64,000 nt of DNA from Cyclobacterium xiamenense. Lineage in GTDB: Bacteria; Bacteroidota; Bacteroidia; Cytophagales; Cyclobacteriaceae. Shown in pieces: positions 18,678 to 27,496 of this stretch. Within the stretch, counting starts at the first letter, position 1. Each line of letters begins with the position of its first letter. A program made the position numbers and the translations under genes. Location: contig NZ_WIOK01000001.1 of NCBI RefSeq assembly GCF_009467825.1, positions 290,621 through 354,620 on the forward strand, read 5' to 3'. A model generated the notes under the pieces. That model ran no database searches. It saw only the letters and a program-made list of their open reading frames with translations, and was not told the origin of the DNA.

Positions 18678-19985
18678 ATGAAGCAACTTGGTTTTTTAGT
18701 ATCTGTTTTTCTCGGCGTTAGTTCGCTCGCGTTCGGTCAATACTATACCTCCTATTTCACAGGAAATACCCGTGACGAAACAAGGGCGCCGGCTGGTGGC
18801 GTCTGTTTGATGGGCGGGGCAACCGAAGACGATCGGGCGATGACCTGGTTTCTACAGCGAGCAAACGGGGGAGACGTGCTGGTCCTAAGAACTTCCGGAA
18901 GTGATGGCTACAATCAGTACCTGTATTCCGAATTGGGCGTGCCCGTAAATTCGGTTGAGACCCTTGTCTTTCACCAGCCTGCCGCATCGGAGGAGGCATA
19001 CATTCATCAAAAAATTCGGCAAGCAGAGGCGATCTGGTTTGCCGGAGGAGACCAATGGGAATACATTTCCTATTGGCGGAATAGCCCCATCGCCCGCCTG
19101 ATCAACGAAGCGATCGCCAATCGAAACGTAGTGATCGGGGGCAGCAGCGCGGGGATGGCGATCCTGGGAGGCTTTTATTTTTCTGCGGAAAATGGAACGG
19201 TTTCTTCCGGAGCAGCGCTATCCAATCCCTTTGACACAAAGGTAACCGTCGATTCCCTATCTTTTATTTCCAATCCGTACCTATCGGATGTCATCACGGA
19301 TACGCATTACGATAACCCAACGCGGAAGGGCAGGCATCTGGTTTTCCTAGCCCGCATTCTGATGGACTACGGAATCGAGGCAAAGGGAATTGCCTGTGAT
19401 GAATATACGGCCGTTTGCATCGATGCCAGCGGTATCGCTCGGGTCTTTGGTGGTCATCCGGCGTACGATGACAATGCCTATTTTATCCAAACGAATTGCG
19501 AGTTGCCGGATGTGCTGCCTGAAAACTGTTCTCCCGGACAACCGCTGGATTGGAATCGGGGGGGCAAAGCCCTTCGGGTGTATGCGGTAAAAGGAACAAG
19601 CGAAGGCGCCAACAGCTTTGATTTGACCGATTGGGAGACGGGTAGGGGCGGCGTATGGGAATATTGGTACGTAGACCAGGGGCGGGTATACCAAAAAACC
19701 GGCAGGCAGCCCAATTGTGAGGCACCGCCGGTAGCGGAAGCGATTGGGTTTCTAATGTATCCCAATCCGGCAAGCGATTACTTGTGGATCAGGTTTGCAA
19801 ACAGCGAGGCGAGTCCCGAGTCCCTAACCATTAGCAACGAACGGGGTCAGGTAATCAGACGGGCGAGCCTGGGAAATGTGGATGAAATTCGGGTAACCAC
19901 GAGCGGTATGACCCCAGGTATGTATTTGATCCGGGTAGGGTACGCGGACCACCGTTCGCTGGTAAAAAAGCTACTCATCCGCTAG
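18678..19985 (+). CDS. secreted S51 (cyanophycinase-like) peptidase with type IX sorting domain
   Basis: 435 residues from MKQLGFLV, which starts a signal peptide ending near AFGQ. The catalytic domain has the dipeptidase E/cyanophycinase features: WFAGGDQ (120-126) and the nucleophile elbow GGSSAGM with Ser157. A C-terminal Por sorting domain (FLMYPNPASDYLWIRF, ending KKLLIR) sends it through type IX secretion to the surface. Cyanophycinase cleaves the beta-Asp-Arg storage polymer; other S51 members are Asp dipeptidases, so the substrate is open. It is preceded by a long non-coding region and stands alone. Confidence 0.9.
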   Translation: MKQLGFLVSVFLGVSSLAFGQYYTSYFTGNTRDETRAPAGGVCLMGGATEDDRAMTWFLQRANGGDVLVLRTSGSDGYNQYLYSELGVPVNSVETLVFHQPAASEEAYIHQKIRQAEAIWFAGGDQWEYISYWRNSPIARLINEAIANRNVVIGGSSAGMAILGGFYFSAENGTVSSGAALSNPFDTKVTVDSLSFISNPYLSDVITDTHYDNPTRKGRHLVFLARILMDYGIEAKGIACDEYTAVCIDASGIARVFGGHPAYDDNAYFIQTNCELPDVLPENCSPGQPLDWNRGGKALRVYAVKGTSEGANSFDLTDWETGRGGVWEYWYVDQGRVYQKTGRQPNCEAPPVAEAIGFLMYPNPASDYLWIRFANSEASPESLTISNERGQVIRRASLGNVDEIRVTTSGMTPGMYLIRVGYADHRSLVKKLLIR

Positions 19986-20068
19986 AAAGCGAATACACCG
20001 CTGCATTCAGACAGGAAAGCGATGCTGGGTAATGGCAAGGATTTTAGTACCCTTTCTGATAAAAACGT

Positions 20069-20512
20069 ATGAAAACAGTAAAAATAGGTGCGACCGTTTT
20101 ATCCGTACTGCTTGGCGTTCATTCGGTGGCGGCACAAGAAATTACGCTATTCGATTCCGAGGGAGAAGCAATCGCCTACATTGACGCAGCCGATGCAGAT
20201 TGGACCGTTTACCTGTGGGACGGTACGCCGGTGGCCTATCTTGATTCCGAGGGAGACGCTTTTGCTATGTATGGGTTTAACGGGAAACACCTGGGTTGGT
20301 AGGAAGACGGGATGGTCAGAGATCGGGACGGATCCCTGGTTGGATTTAGAGAAGGCCGGGCGCAGGTGTATACCCGGTACCCGCCTTACAAATCCGCGAA
20401 GCAGTACAAACCCTACCCGGCGTACCGGGAACCTGCGGCCTACAAACCCTATTACAGCAACCAATTTTCATCCGAACCGCTATTGCATTTTTTGCGAAAA
20501 GGAAGGCGTTAG
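20069..20512 (+). pseudogene. 4-fold beta-flower family protein, interrupted by an in-frame TAG
   Basis: A 147-codon frame with a signal peptide (MKTVKIGATVLSV, then AAQ) and repeated beta-flower units: EITLFDSEGEAIAYID, TVYLWDGTPVAYLD, AMYGFNGKHLGW and DGSLVGF. A Tyr/Pro/Lys-rich tail (KQYKPYPAYREPAAYKPYY) follows, and its length matches the family as I remember it. After GKHLGW a TAG at 20300-20302 stops translation, and the same frame continues at once with EDGMVRDRDG. It is either a nonsense mutation (for example of a Tyr codon) or a base error. TAG is used as a normal stop elsewhere in the window, so reassignment is unlikely. Function of the family is not known. Confidence 0.8.
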
Positions 20513-20966
20513 CAAATTCAGGCTGCATTTAGGGTTGTTGGATTCGCTTTCGGTAGTCACGCAGTAGAAGTTCTACTTTCTATAGCAGGGTGTAGGGGAT
20601 AAAAAAAGCCGATTTTTAGTAATTGGTCATAAAAAAATTAGTAGTATTAGGTGACGGTGAGTGGGGGAAATTTGTGGAGGTTGATTTGGTTAGTTGCTGT
20701 TCTACTGATCTCCGGTTGTAACCATTGACCACCTTGGGGTTTGTTGTGCATGGCCAGGGAAGTAACCAAGACAATAGGAGAATCCGGATGAAACATCAGA
20801 AAAAAACGAACCTGAACGAAAACATGCCGGTGCCAGGTAGGCTAAATGGCCAAATACTACGGAAGACAAATAGTCAGAAAATTACGCCATCATTGAAGAC
20901 GCAACGTAGGATCGCTGTCCCTGGTAGCGACCCTTATCGCGCATTTACACGTTAGTTTACCAAGAA
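20513..20966. other. intergenic region, nothing recognised
   Basis: 454 bp before a Crp/Fnr gene. A 76-codon plus-strand frame (20725-20955) is basic and shows no domain. No stem with a T-run was found after the beta-flower gene. Confidence 0.5.
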
Positions 20967-21548
20967 ATGGAAGACGTACTGTTTGACTTTATCGCCAGAT
21001 ACATTTCCCTGACGGAGGAAGAGAAAAAGGCCCTGATTGATTTGGACTTGTTTCACTCGGCAAAAAAGGGAGCGGTCTTACTCGAAGAGGGGCAACGTTC
21101 CAAACAGGGATATTTTGTCCTGAAGGGCTGTATTCGGACGCATTATACCATAGAGGGAGTGGAAAAGACGACTGCATTTTTTACCGAAATGGAAGGCCTG
21201 ACCCCTCCCTGTGTGCTGGACGGCAAGCCCTCTACTTACGCCGTTTCCTGCGTGGAAGACACGATTCTTACGATTTCCGACCCGAGCATGGAAGCCGAAA
21301 TTTTTCAAAAATTCCCCAAGTTTGAAACCATGTGCCGGGTCTTGTCCGAAGAATTGTTGGTGAAACAACAAATGGATTTCGATGCCTTCAAGACCTCTTC
21401 ACCCGAGCAACGCTACCTCGATCTCCTGGAAAAACGACCCGATTTAATCCAACGGGTTCCCCAGTACCAATTGGCCAGTTTTTTGGGGATTCAACCGCAA
21501 TCGTTGAGCCGCCTACGGGCGAGAGTTGTCGAAAAAAGCAAGCATTGA
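20967..21548 (+). CDS. Crp/Fnr family transcriptional regulator
   Basis: 193 residues: an N-terminal cyclic-nucleotide-binding-like beta-barrel (GAVLLEEGQRSKQGYFVLKG) and a C-terminal helix-turn-helix (VPQYQLASFLGIQPQSLSRLRA). There are no cysteines arranged for an iron-sulfur cluster, and the cAMP-contact Arg is not evident, so the effector is unknown. It precedes an outer-membrane protein gene (84 bp gap) and a quinone oxidoreductase gene on the same strand. It may control them, since a -7 element with a small dyad upstream lies in the gap. Confidence 0.93.
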   Translation: MEDVLFDFIARYISLTEEEKKALIDLDLFHSAKKGAVLLEEGQRSKQGYFVLKGCIRTHYTIEGVEKTTAFFTEMEGLTPPCVLDGKPSTYAVSCVEDTILTISDPSMEAEIFQKFPKFETMCRVLSEELLVKQQMDFDAFKTSSPEQRYLDLLEKRPDLIQRVPQYQLASFLGIQPQSLSRLRARVVEKSKH

Positions 21549-21595
21549 GCCACCCTTCTTAACTTAAGTGAAGGAATTTGGGCCAGCCTTCCACC

Positions 21596-21603
21596 TATTT
21601 TTG
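21596..21603 (+). promoter_or_regulatory. Bacteroidota -7 promoter element (TATTTTTG)
   Basis: An exact TAnnTTTG match 29 bp before the outer-membrane protein ATG. A TTG at 21578-21580 is 15 bp upstream, shorter than usual. A dyad centred about 21564-21566 (CTTC-N11-GAAG around ACTTAAGT) sits near -41 to -43, a typical Crp/Fnr activator position. Confidence 0.5.
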
Positions 21604-21632
21604 TCCCATCGATTTACCAAAATGGAGCGGAC

Positions 21633-22247
21633 ATGCAAACAAACAAACGATGGCTGGGTCTAGTCGTCCTGTTGACGATTAGGTGTACCGTGAATGCGCA
21701 ATATACCGAAAAAGATGGGCGCTACTTCGTGGGTAGCACCTTCGCCCTGCTGGGCAATTTTGTCCAGACGAATGCGCCGGATTTTGCCCAACTTAACCTT
21801 GGTTTCCGGCTAACGGCGCAGGACGTGCTATCCCTGGAACTAAAAACCTGGAAATGTGCCTGGCCGCTGGGTATACATCCAACAAACAGCGCCTACGGCG
21901 ACCCCAACACCGCCTTTCCCGAATACATCCGAGAACACGGCTTTGCCCTGGTGTACCAGCGGTTTTGGTGGAAAGGCCTGTATGCCGGGGTCCATATCAT
22001 GAACGCCTGGCAACGGTTTGTTGACGAAAACGGACAGAAAATAGGAAACGGCTTCCAACTGTTTACCACCTACCGCCTGGGTTATCAGATAAAGTTGTTT
22101 CACAACCGCTTTTTCATCGAACCCTCCCTTGCGATTACCCATCGCCTCTATCCTACGAAAATGCCGGATGGGTTCCGGCAGCAGGACGATCAATGGCCCA
22201 GGTTTCTATTTGGCGAACCCGGTTTGCCTGTTGGATGTAATTTCTAG
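21633..22247 (+). CDS. predicted outer-membrane beta-barrel protein, unknown function
   Basis: 204 residues with a signal peptide (ending VNAQ) and alternating aromatic/polar strands (RYFVGSTFALLGNF, GYQIKLFHNRFFIEPSLAI). It ends in Phe, as outer-membrane barrels do. I do not recognise a named family. The stop is 3 bp from the ATG of the following oxidoreductase, so the two are translated from one message, probably under the upstream Crp/Fnr regulator. Transport or structural roles are both possible. Confidence 0.7.
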   Translation: MQTNKRWLGLVVLLTIRCTVNAQYTEKDGRYFVGSTFALLGNFVQTNAPDFAQLNLGFRLTAQDVLSLELKTWKCAWPLGIHPTNSAYGDPNTAFPEYIREHGFALVYQRFWWKGLYAGVHIMNAWQRFVDENGQKIGNGFQLFTTYRLGYQIKLFHNRFFIEPSLAITHRLYPTKMPDGFRQQDDQWPRFLFGEPGLPVGCNF

Positions 22248-22250
22248 GGA

Positions 22251-23192
22251 ATGAAAGCCATTGTATGCAGCAACTACGGGGGTCCGGAAGTACTTCGGCT
22301 TTTGGAGGTAGCCAAACCCACCTGCGGGAAAAACGAGCTATTGATACAAGTGATGGCCACGGCCGTCAACAGTGCCGATGTAAAAGTGCGTGCCCTGGCC
22401 ATACCGGGCTATTTAACGCCGCTCATGCGGATCGTGCTTGGAATTTTTCGACCCCGAAGACCCATTTTAGGGACCGTCTATGCGGGGGTAGTGGAAGCGG
22501 TTGGGACACAGGTCCGGCAATTCAAGCAAGGGGACCGGGTTTTTGGCAGCACAGGTTTCGATTTTGGGGCCTATGCTACTTATCTTACCGCAACGGAGAA
22601 CAGTCCGGTCTCGCGGATGCCCGAAAAGGCAAGCTTTGCGGAAGCGGCTGCGCTTGTTTTTGGCGGGCAAACAGCCCATTGGTTTCTTCAACAGGCTGGC
22701 CTGCCAACTGCTAAAAAGCCCAAGCTCTTACTTATTGGTTCGACCGGCGCGGTTGGCACGGCCGCTGTTCAGTTGGCGCATGCGTACGGGGCAGACATCA
22801 CCGCCGTTTGCAGCAGTGCCGGCAAGGATTTGATGGAAGGCCTGGGGGTTTCGAATACCCTCTTTTACGATACCGTGGATTACACCAAATGCGGCGGGTC
22901 CTACGATGTCGTATTCGACGCAGTCGGGGTGGTGAAAAAATCGGATATCAGGCACCTTTTGCGGGAGAAAGGTCGATTTATTTCGGTGGGCAGCTTATCT
23001 TACGCAACCGAGACAAAAGCGCAACTGGCAGCCATCAAAGCCCTCTACGAATCGGCGAAGATGCGGGCTGTTATTGACCGAACGTACTCCCTAGAAGAGA
23101 TAGTGGAAGCCCATCGCTACGTCGATACCGGGAGAAAAAAAGGAAACGTGGTGATTCAGGTGGCTTCGTCCGTTTCAGAAACCGGAGGATAG
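22251..23192 (+). CDS. zinc-independent MDR oxidoreductase (quinone oxidoreductase-like)
   Basis: 313 residues of the medium-chain dehydrogenase/reductase fold: a GroES-like N-terminal half (VKVRALAIPGY, GVVEAVGTQV, GDRVFGSTGF) and a Rossmann half with the NADPH motif LLIGSTGAVGTAAVQLA. The paired Cys/His zinc ligands of alcohol dehydrogenases are missing, so NADPH-dependent reduction of a quinone or enone is likely. It is coupled to the upstream outer-membrane gene. The substrate is unknown. Confidence 0.9.
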   Translation: MKAIVCSNYGGPEVLRLLEVAKPTCGKNELLIQVMATAVNSADVKVRALAIPGYLTPLMRIVLGIFRPRRPILGTVYAGVVEAVGTQVRQFKQGDRVFGSTGFDFGAYATYLTATENSPVSRMPEKASFAEAAALVFGGQTAHWFLQQAGLPTAKKPKLLLIGSTGAVGTAAVQLAHAYGADITAVCSSAGKDLMEGLGVSNTLFYDTVDYTKCGGSYDVVFDAVGVVKKSDIRHLLREKGRFISVGSLSYATETKAQLAAIKALYESAKMRAVIDRTYSLEEIVEAHRYVDTGRKKGNVVIQVASSVSETGG

Positions 23193-23387
23193 GAGCGCTT
23201 CAAACCCCTAGTTGGGACAGTGCCGGACAATCGCGGGCTCCATGCACACGAAGGAGGAACGGCCTGGTGTTTTCACGATTGCTTCCTGCGCCATCGTAAC
23301 GGAAGGGCTGCTTTTCCGGTACCTGCCCATGAGGATCCTCGTGTGCCGGGGAATTGCATCGAGGGGGCTTCCCTGAAAACAAAAAAA

Positions 23388-24566
23388 ATGACGCTGATGA
23401 AACGATATGGTTACTCCATTTTCTTTTTTGCAACGGTCCTTTCCCATACGTTTGCCCAATCCGTTGCCCGTGTTGAAAGCCTACAGATTTATTCTGAGGC
23501 GCTAAATCAGGAAAGAGAATTCCTGGTGTACACACCCGTGGGATACGATGAAAGAGTTCACGAATACTTCAACGTCGTGTATGTATTTGATAGCCAAAAC
23601 CGGGAGTTTTTTGATTTTGTCAGTTCCATTATTCCCTTTTTGACGGATGCCGATCCTGACCGGGCCTACCTGGTGGTAGGCATTACTTCCCCCTATAACG
23701 AGGCGCTGGACTATTCCCGCAACAACGATTTGTTGCCCGTTTTGCAGACCGAAACTTCCCTTGCCCGGTACGCGCCGTATTTTGGCAATGCCCCCAATTT
23801 TCTACGTTACGTTTCGATGGAGCTGATGCCACATATCGAAGCCAATTACCGAACCAGGGGTGGAAACATGGCAGTGGGCCATTCCTTGAGTGCATCTTTC
23901 ATCCTGTATTCCCTGTTACAATCCCCCAATCTTTTCCAGAGTTACGTCGCCGTATCGCCCAATTTTTCCTACGATGAGCAGTGGCTGGCAAACGAGCTGA
24001 TTACCTATGACTACTCGAAAATCCAACAGGAAACCTACCTGTATCTCAGTCATGCGGACGAAGGCATAGACTATTGGAAGGAATGGAAGCCCGCCAGAGA
24101 GAAGGTGTATGATTTTTTCAGAGAAGCGGAATCCCGAGATCGCCTCTCCGTAACGATTGCCTCCTACCCAGACAAGAATCACCTGAGCACTTTTCCAACC
24201 AGTGCCGAAAGCGCGCTAAGCGAATATTTTGAGAACTACTACGAGGCGCAGGAAGGTGTATTGTCTGAAGAGGGCTATGAAGTAAGCATTCGGGTGAAGG
24301 TACCGGATAAGAACGACACCATTTACCTAACGGGCAATCAGGAAAACCTGGGAAACTGGAATCCGGCTGCATTGAAAATGGAGAAAATTACAGATTTCGA
24401 AAGAGAGATTACGTTGACATTGAAAAGCCTTGCGCAATTCAAGTTCACCAGAGGTAGCTGGGAGTCGCAGGCCGAAGTCAAAGGCAGCTTTGGCACGGTT
24501 AAAGTAAAGCCCGAACGTCAAAGAGCGCTTTTGTTCGAAATCGAAAGTTATTACGACCGGTACTAA
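23388..24566 (+). CDS. exported alpha/beta-hydrolase esterase with C-terminal starch-binding-like domain
   Basis: 392 residues from MTLMKRYG, with a signal peptide ending near FAQS. An esterase D/IroE-type hydrolase domain (about 25-290) has the nucleophile in VGHSLSA. Its acid is probably in LSHADEG and its His in DKNHLSTF. The C-terminal about 95 residues (RVKVPDKNDTIYLTGNQENLGNWN) resemble a CBM20/48-type starch-binding sandwich. It probably removes acyl groups from a carbohydrate or siderophore outside the cytoplasm. It follows the oxidoreductase after 195 bp, and co-transcription is uncertain. Confidence 0.82.
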   Translation: MTLMKRYGYSIFFFATVLSHTFAQSVARVESLQIYSEALNQEREFLVYTPVGYDERVHEYFNVVYVFDSQNREFFDFVSSIIPFLTDADPDRAYLVVGITSPYNEALDYSRNNDLLPVLQTETSLARYAPYFGNAPNFLRYVSMELMPHIEANYRTRGGNMAVGHSLSASFILYSLLQSPNLFQSYVAVSPNFSYDEQWLANELITYDYSKIQQETYLYLSHADEGIDYWKEWKPAREKVYDFFREAESRDRLSVTIASYPDKNHLSTFPTSAESALSEYFENYYEAQEGVLSEEGYEVSIRVKVPDKNDTIYLTGNQENLGNWNPAALKMEKITDFEREITLTLKSLAQFKFTRGSWESQAEVKGSFGTVKVKPERQRALLFEIESYYDRY

Positions 24567-24842
24567 GCCCGATGGTACCCAGGACCAGCCGAACCCTGCT
24601 CTCGGTCAAGGGGCGCTAGTTGGGGGGTGCCGCCTGCGTTTAGGGGAGCAAATTGGCGCGCGGAGTGGTTGAGTTCAATACATAACGCCAATCCCCAGCC
24701 CGACAAATCCCCGTTTCCCGATGGTGGTCCGGAGAGTTTCCGGGGCTGTGTTGGCGATTGGGTAGGATTTTCGCCCGCATGGTTACCGCAGGAGTAGAAA
24801 ATACCGGAGAGGCTGCCTTAGGGAGGCCCACTGCAGGCAGGA

Positions 24843-25439
24843 TTGCCTGAACTAGGGAGCCAGGCAAACGCTGATAAAACCGATGTATCAAGGACAATAG
24901 AACAAGTGGAAGAGCTAGTAAAACAAGTAATGGACACTTTTGCCGGGATACTCACTTCGGTTAGTTACCGCCGAGGAGCGATCATTCACGCGTCAAATAC
25001 CACCTGCAATAGCCTATTTATTGTGAAGTCTGGAATTTTACGGTCGTACTATTTTAAAGACGGAAAGGACATCACGGCTCATTTTGCCATGCGCTACGGA
25101 ATGGTCGGTGCAGTGGATAGCTTACTCCGGCAGACCAAAAGTAGGTATAGCATTCAAGCGCTGGAAAACAGCGAAGTGCTGCGTATGGACTACGGCGAAA
25201 TGGAGTCCTTTTTGGCAAAAAACCCCTCCCTGGAGCGGTTGGCGCGAAAGGTTTCGCAGGAGCTTTACCTGGACCTGGTGGAGCGGTTAGAGGGTATGTT
25301 ATTTTTATCGGCAAAGGAGCGGTACGATCATTTGTTAAACCGCTACCCCCAGATCACCCAATACGTGGGCCTCGGACATATCGCCTCCTACCTGGGCATA
25401 ACGCAGGAGACCTTGAGTAGAATTCGGAATTCGACCTGA
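24843..25439 (+). CDS. Crp/Fnr family transcriptional regulator
   Basis: Up to 198 residues. The upstream start is a TTG; GTG at 24906 or ATG at 24930 are alternatives, and the cyclic-nucleotide-binding fold begins after the last of these. The effector domain (SLFIVKSGILRSYYFKDGKD) is followed by a helix-turn-helix (VGLGHIASYLGITQETLSRIR). It has no iron-sulfur cysteine cluster. Its stop is two bases before a perfect TTGAC-N4-GTCAA dyad that lies ahead of the next gene. That makes it a strong candidate local regulator of that gene. Confidence 0.9.
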   Translation: MPELGSQANADKTDVSRTIEQVEELVKQVMDTFAGILTSVSYRRGAIIHASNTTCNSLFIVKSGILRSYYFKDGKDITAHFAMRYGMVGAVDSLLRQTKSRYSIQALENSEVLRMDYGEMESFLAKNPSLERLARKVSQELYLDLVERLEGMLFLSAKERYDHLLNRYPQITQYVGLGHIASYLGITQETLSRIRNST

Positions 25440-25441
25440 TT

Positions 25442-25459
25442 TTTTGACATTCGTCAAAA
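25442..25459. promoter_or_regulatory. Crp/Fnr-type operator, TTTTGAC-N4-GTCAAAA
   Basis: TTTTGACATTCGTCAAAA is a perfect 7-bp dyad with a 4-bp spacer, close to the Fnr consensus TTGAT-N4-ATCAA. Its centre (25450.5) is about 40 bp before the transcription start inferred from the -7 element at 25480, the standard class II activator position. It lies directly after a crp/fnr gene. Confidence 0.7.
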
Positions 25460-25487
25460 GTAAAGATAAGCGGGGTCTTTACTTTTG
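25455..25487 (+). promoter_or_regulatory. -7 element TACTTTTG inside a perfect 12-bp inverted repeat
   Basis: CAAAAGTAAAGA (25455-25466) and TCTTTACTTTTG (25476-25487) are exact complements around a 9-bp loop. The second arm ends in TACTTTTG, an exact TAnnTTTG -7 element 26 bp before the next ATG. The first arm overlaps the right half of the Fnr-like dyad. The structure could also be read as a terminator stem for the crp/fnr gene. Confidence 0.6.
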
Positions 25488-25513
25488 TGTGTTCACCGAC
25501 GAGAAGAGATCTC

Positions 25514-25909
25514 ATGACAATTTCTGCAAAAAACTTGTTATTGCTAGATGGCGTGGGGGCCTTGATGACGGCCACCCTGCTAACTCAGGTAGTGGCTCGG
25601 TATGAACCACTATTTGGGATGCCAAAGGCGACCGTCTACGTACTTTCGGTCGTTGCATTGGGCTTTGCGGCTTTTTCACTGGGCAGCTACTTGCTGGCAA
25701 AAAGGGGTTTTTCCCGCTATCTGGGTATGATCCTTTTTGCGAATCTTGCGTATTGTGTGGCAACTGCTACATTATTGTTCGTTTATCGCGAAAAAATAAC
25801 CTGGTTGGGGATTGCTTATTTTGTCGGTGAAATCATCCTCGTTTTGGTTCTCGTCTACCAGGAATACAAAAAAGTAACACCGGGGATTGGTGGCAAACCG
25901 TTTGTATAG
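25514..25909 (+). CDS. small four-helix membrane protein, unknown function
   Basis: 131 residues from MTISAKNLL, the ATG placed after the promoter and operator. Four hydrophobic segments are at about 5-27, 35-55, 66-88 and 93-113, with the basic loops LAKRGFSRY and QEYKKVT. I do not recognise a family. It is the only gene behind the Fnr-like operator, so its expression probably answers to the neighbouring regulator. Confidence 0.75.
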   Translation: MTISAKNLLLLDGVGALMTATLLTQVVARYEPLFGMPKATVYVLSVVALGFAAFSLGSYLLAKRGFSRYLGMILFANLAYCVATATLLFVYREKITWLGIAYFVGEIILVLVLVYQEYKKVTPGIGGKPFV

Positions 25910-26176
25910 CATGAAAATACTGCTTCGCGGAGCTATCAAACCCTTTCTGGGGCTATCCGTTGTTCGGCCAATGCGCGTTCTCTTTCGCTCAATTTTTCTG
26001 CCGGAAGGGTGCGATTTTTAAGCACCTGACCACACCCAATACCGGAAGAAATCCGTTGATTGGCGATTTTTTTCAAAACCAGCCAACTACTTGGTTTCTT
26101 TTAGTAGGTATAGCCAATACGCTGATTTATACCTGAAAAGCCTCAGGTAGTCGCCATTGCCCATCATCATCTCTAA

Positions 26177-27262
26177 TCAATCAAACGCGATGCTCAAAGC
26201 GGTTCCAATAAAGAAATTGCTTTGCGTGGGAACCTGTTGGCTGTCCAGGAAAATTTCATCGCTCCTACTTCTAAAGGTCCTACCTTCTACCCGCCAAAGC
26301 ACATTTTCCATTACCTGCACATCCACATTTACAGAATACCCAAACGTTTGAAAGCCACTGCCGGTGGAAATGATCACTTCATCTATATCCGAATAGTACT
26401 CGGCCCTGGCGGAAACAGCCAATTTCTCGGTAGGTGTAAATCGCCCTATGAGCACAGGCGAATACCAATGATGGTAATCATTGCTACCTTTTGCCACTTG
26501 CTGGGTGCCCATATCAAAACCAGCGATCAAACCAAATTTTTCACTGATTTGAAATTGACCATAGAAATTGTGAAAATACCGCATCTGTCGGGTACTGTCC
26601 GGCGTGTCGCTGCCAATAAAGGAACTGCTGTTGAGCGTTACTTTTTCATTGGGTGTCCAGGTAAGTTGATGGCCAAAGGCCGGGGTTTGGTTGCCGGGAA
26701 CGCGTTGTATGCGCTGCCAGCCATTAAGGAGTAACCCACTTAGAAACCATGCTTCATTATCACTGGTATAGGAAATTTTCGCCCCGGAGAGAAAGTAAGG
26801 GGAATTTTCTGCCAAAATACTCCGCGTCATGTTCCAACAAGTGGCCCCTTTGGCGCTTTCAAAGCCAATATGAGAGCCAAAGATGCCGGCATCGACCCAC
26901 AGGTTTTTGGTTTTGGAGATTTTTACCCCCGCATTGGCCTCAAATATATTTTTCAATACGCCGGGTTCGGCCGAAAGATTGGCATTGGCATAGGTACCTG
27001 TCATCAATGCCAACGTTCCCCTTACCTGATCGTTGTCATAGGCGGCCTGAATGTACCCGAAATTTAGATTTACTTCGTTGTGCCGGTTGAAGGAGTAAAG
27101 GAAATCGGGCCGGTTGTGGTCCACGGGCTCGCCAAAATCGTACACGTAATAGGTTTCCAAATACCCACTTATTTTTACTGGGCGCTCGTTGGGTTCGGTC
27201 TGGGCAAAAATCGGGTTAACCAGGCCAAAAGTTATTGGAATTAAGAATAGTAGTTTAAACAT
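26177..27262 (-). CDS. outer-membrane porin, BBP2/OmpL-like
   Basis: 361 residues from MFKLLFLI, with a signal peptide ending PIFAQ. The mature protein is a beta-barrel with many short aromatic strands and the family pattern GYLETYYVYDFGEP, then PDFLYSFNRHNEVNLN and FDMGTQQ. This is the BBP2 porin family common in Bacteroidota, thought to be a passive diffusion channel. It stands alone on the minus strand; upstream a TACATTG resembles a -7 element lacking one T. Confidence 0.85.
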   Translation of the reverse strand: MFKLLFLIPITFGLVNPIFAQTEPNERPVKISGYLETYYVYDFGEPVDHNRPDFLYSFNRHNEVNLNFGYIQAAYDNDQVRGTLALMTGTYANANLSAEPGVLKNIFEANAGVKISKTKNLWVDAGIFGSHIGFESAKGATCWNMTRSILAENSPYFLSGAKISYTSDNEAWFLSGLLLNGWQRIQRVPGNQTPAFGHQLTWTPNEKVTLNSSSFIGSDTPDSTRQMRYFHNFYGQFQISEKFGLIAGFDMGTQQVAKGSNDYHHWYSPVLIGRFTPTEKLAVSARAEYYSDIDEVIISTGSGFQTFGYSVNVDVQVMENVLWRVEGRTFRSRSDEIFLDSQQVPTQSNFFIGTALSIAFD

Positions 27263-27496
27263 CTTGTTGAAATTAATCCTAGTACAATGTAAGATTTTTT
27301 GACGCCCAGGATTATAAAAAGCAGACCAATTTTCTAACACGGATTAATAGCACCAAACAAGCGGCTACTTTAGCGCGGGAACCAATAAAATTGCTTACAG
27401 GGAAGGGAATTGCTACCACGCTACCCTTCGTCCATTGGTTTTTAATTAAAATAGGCCATGTAGAGGGGCAAACTAACAATAAAAACGTTTGCCCTA

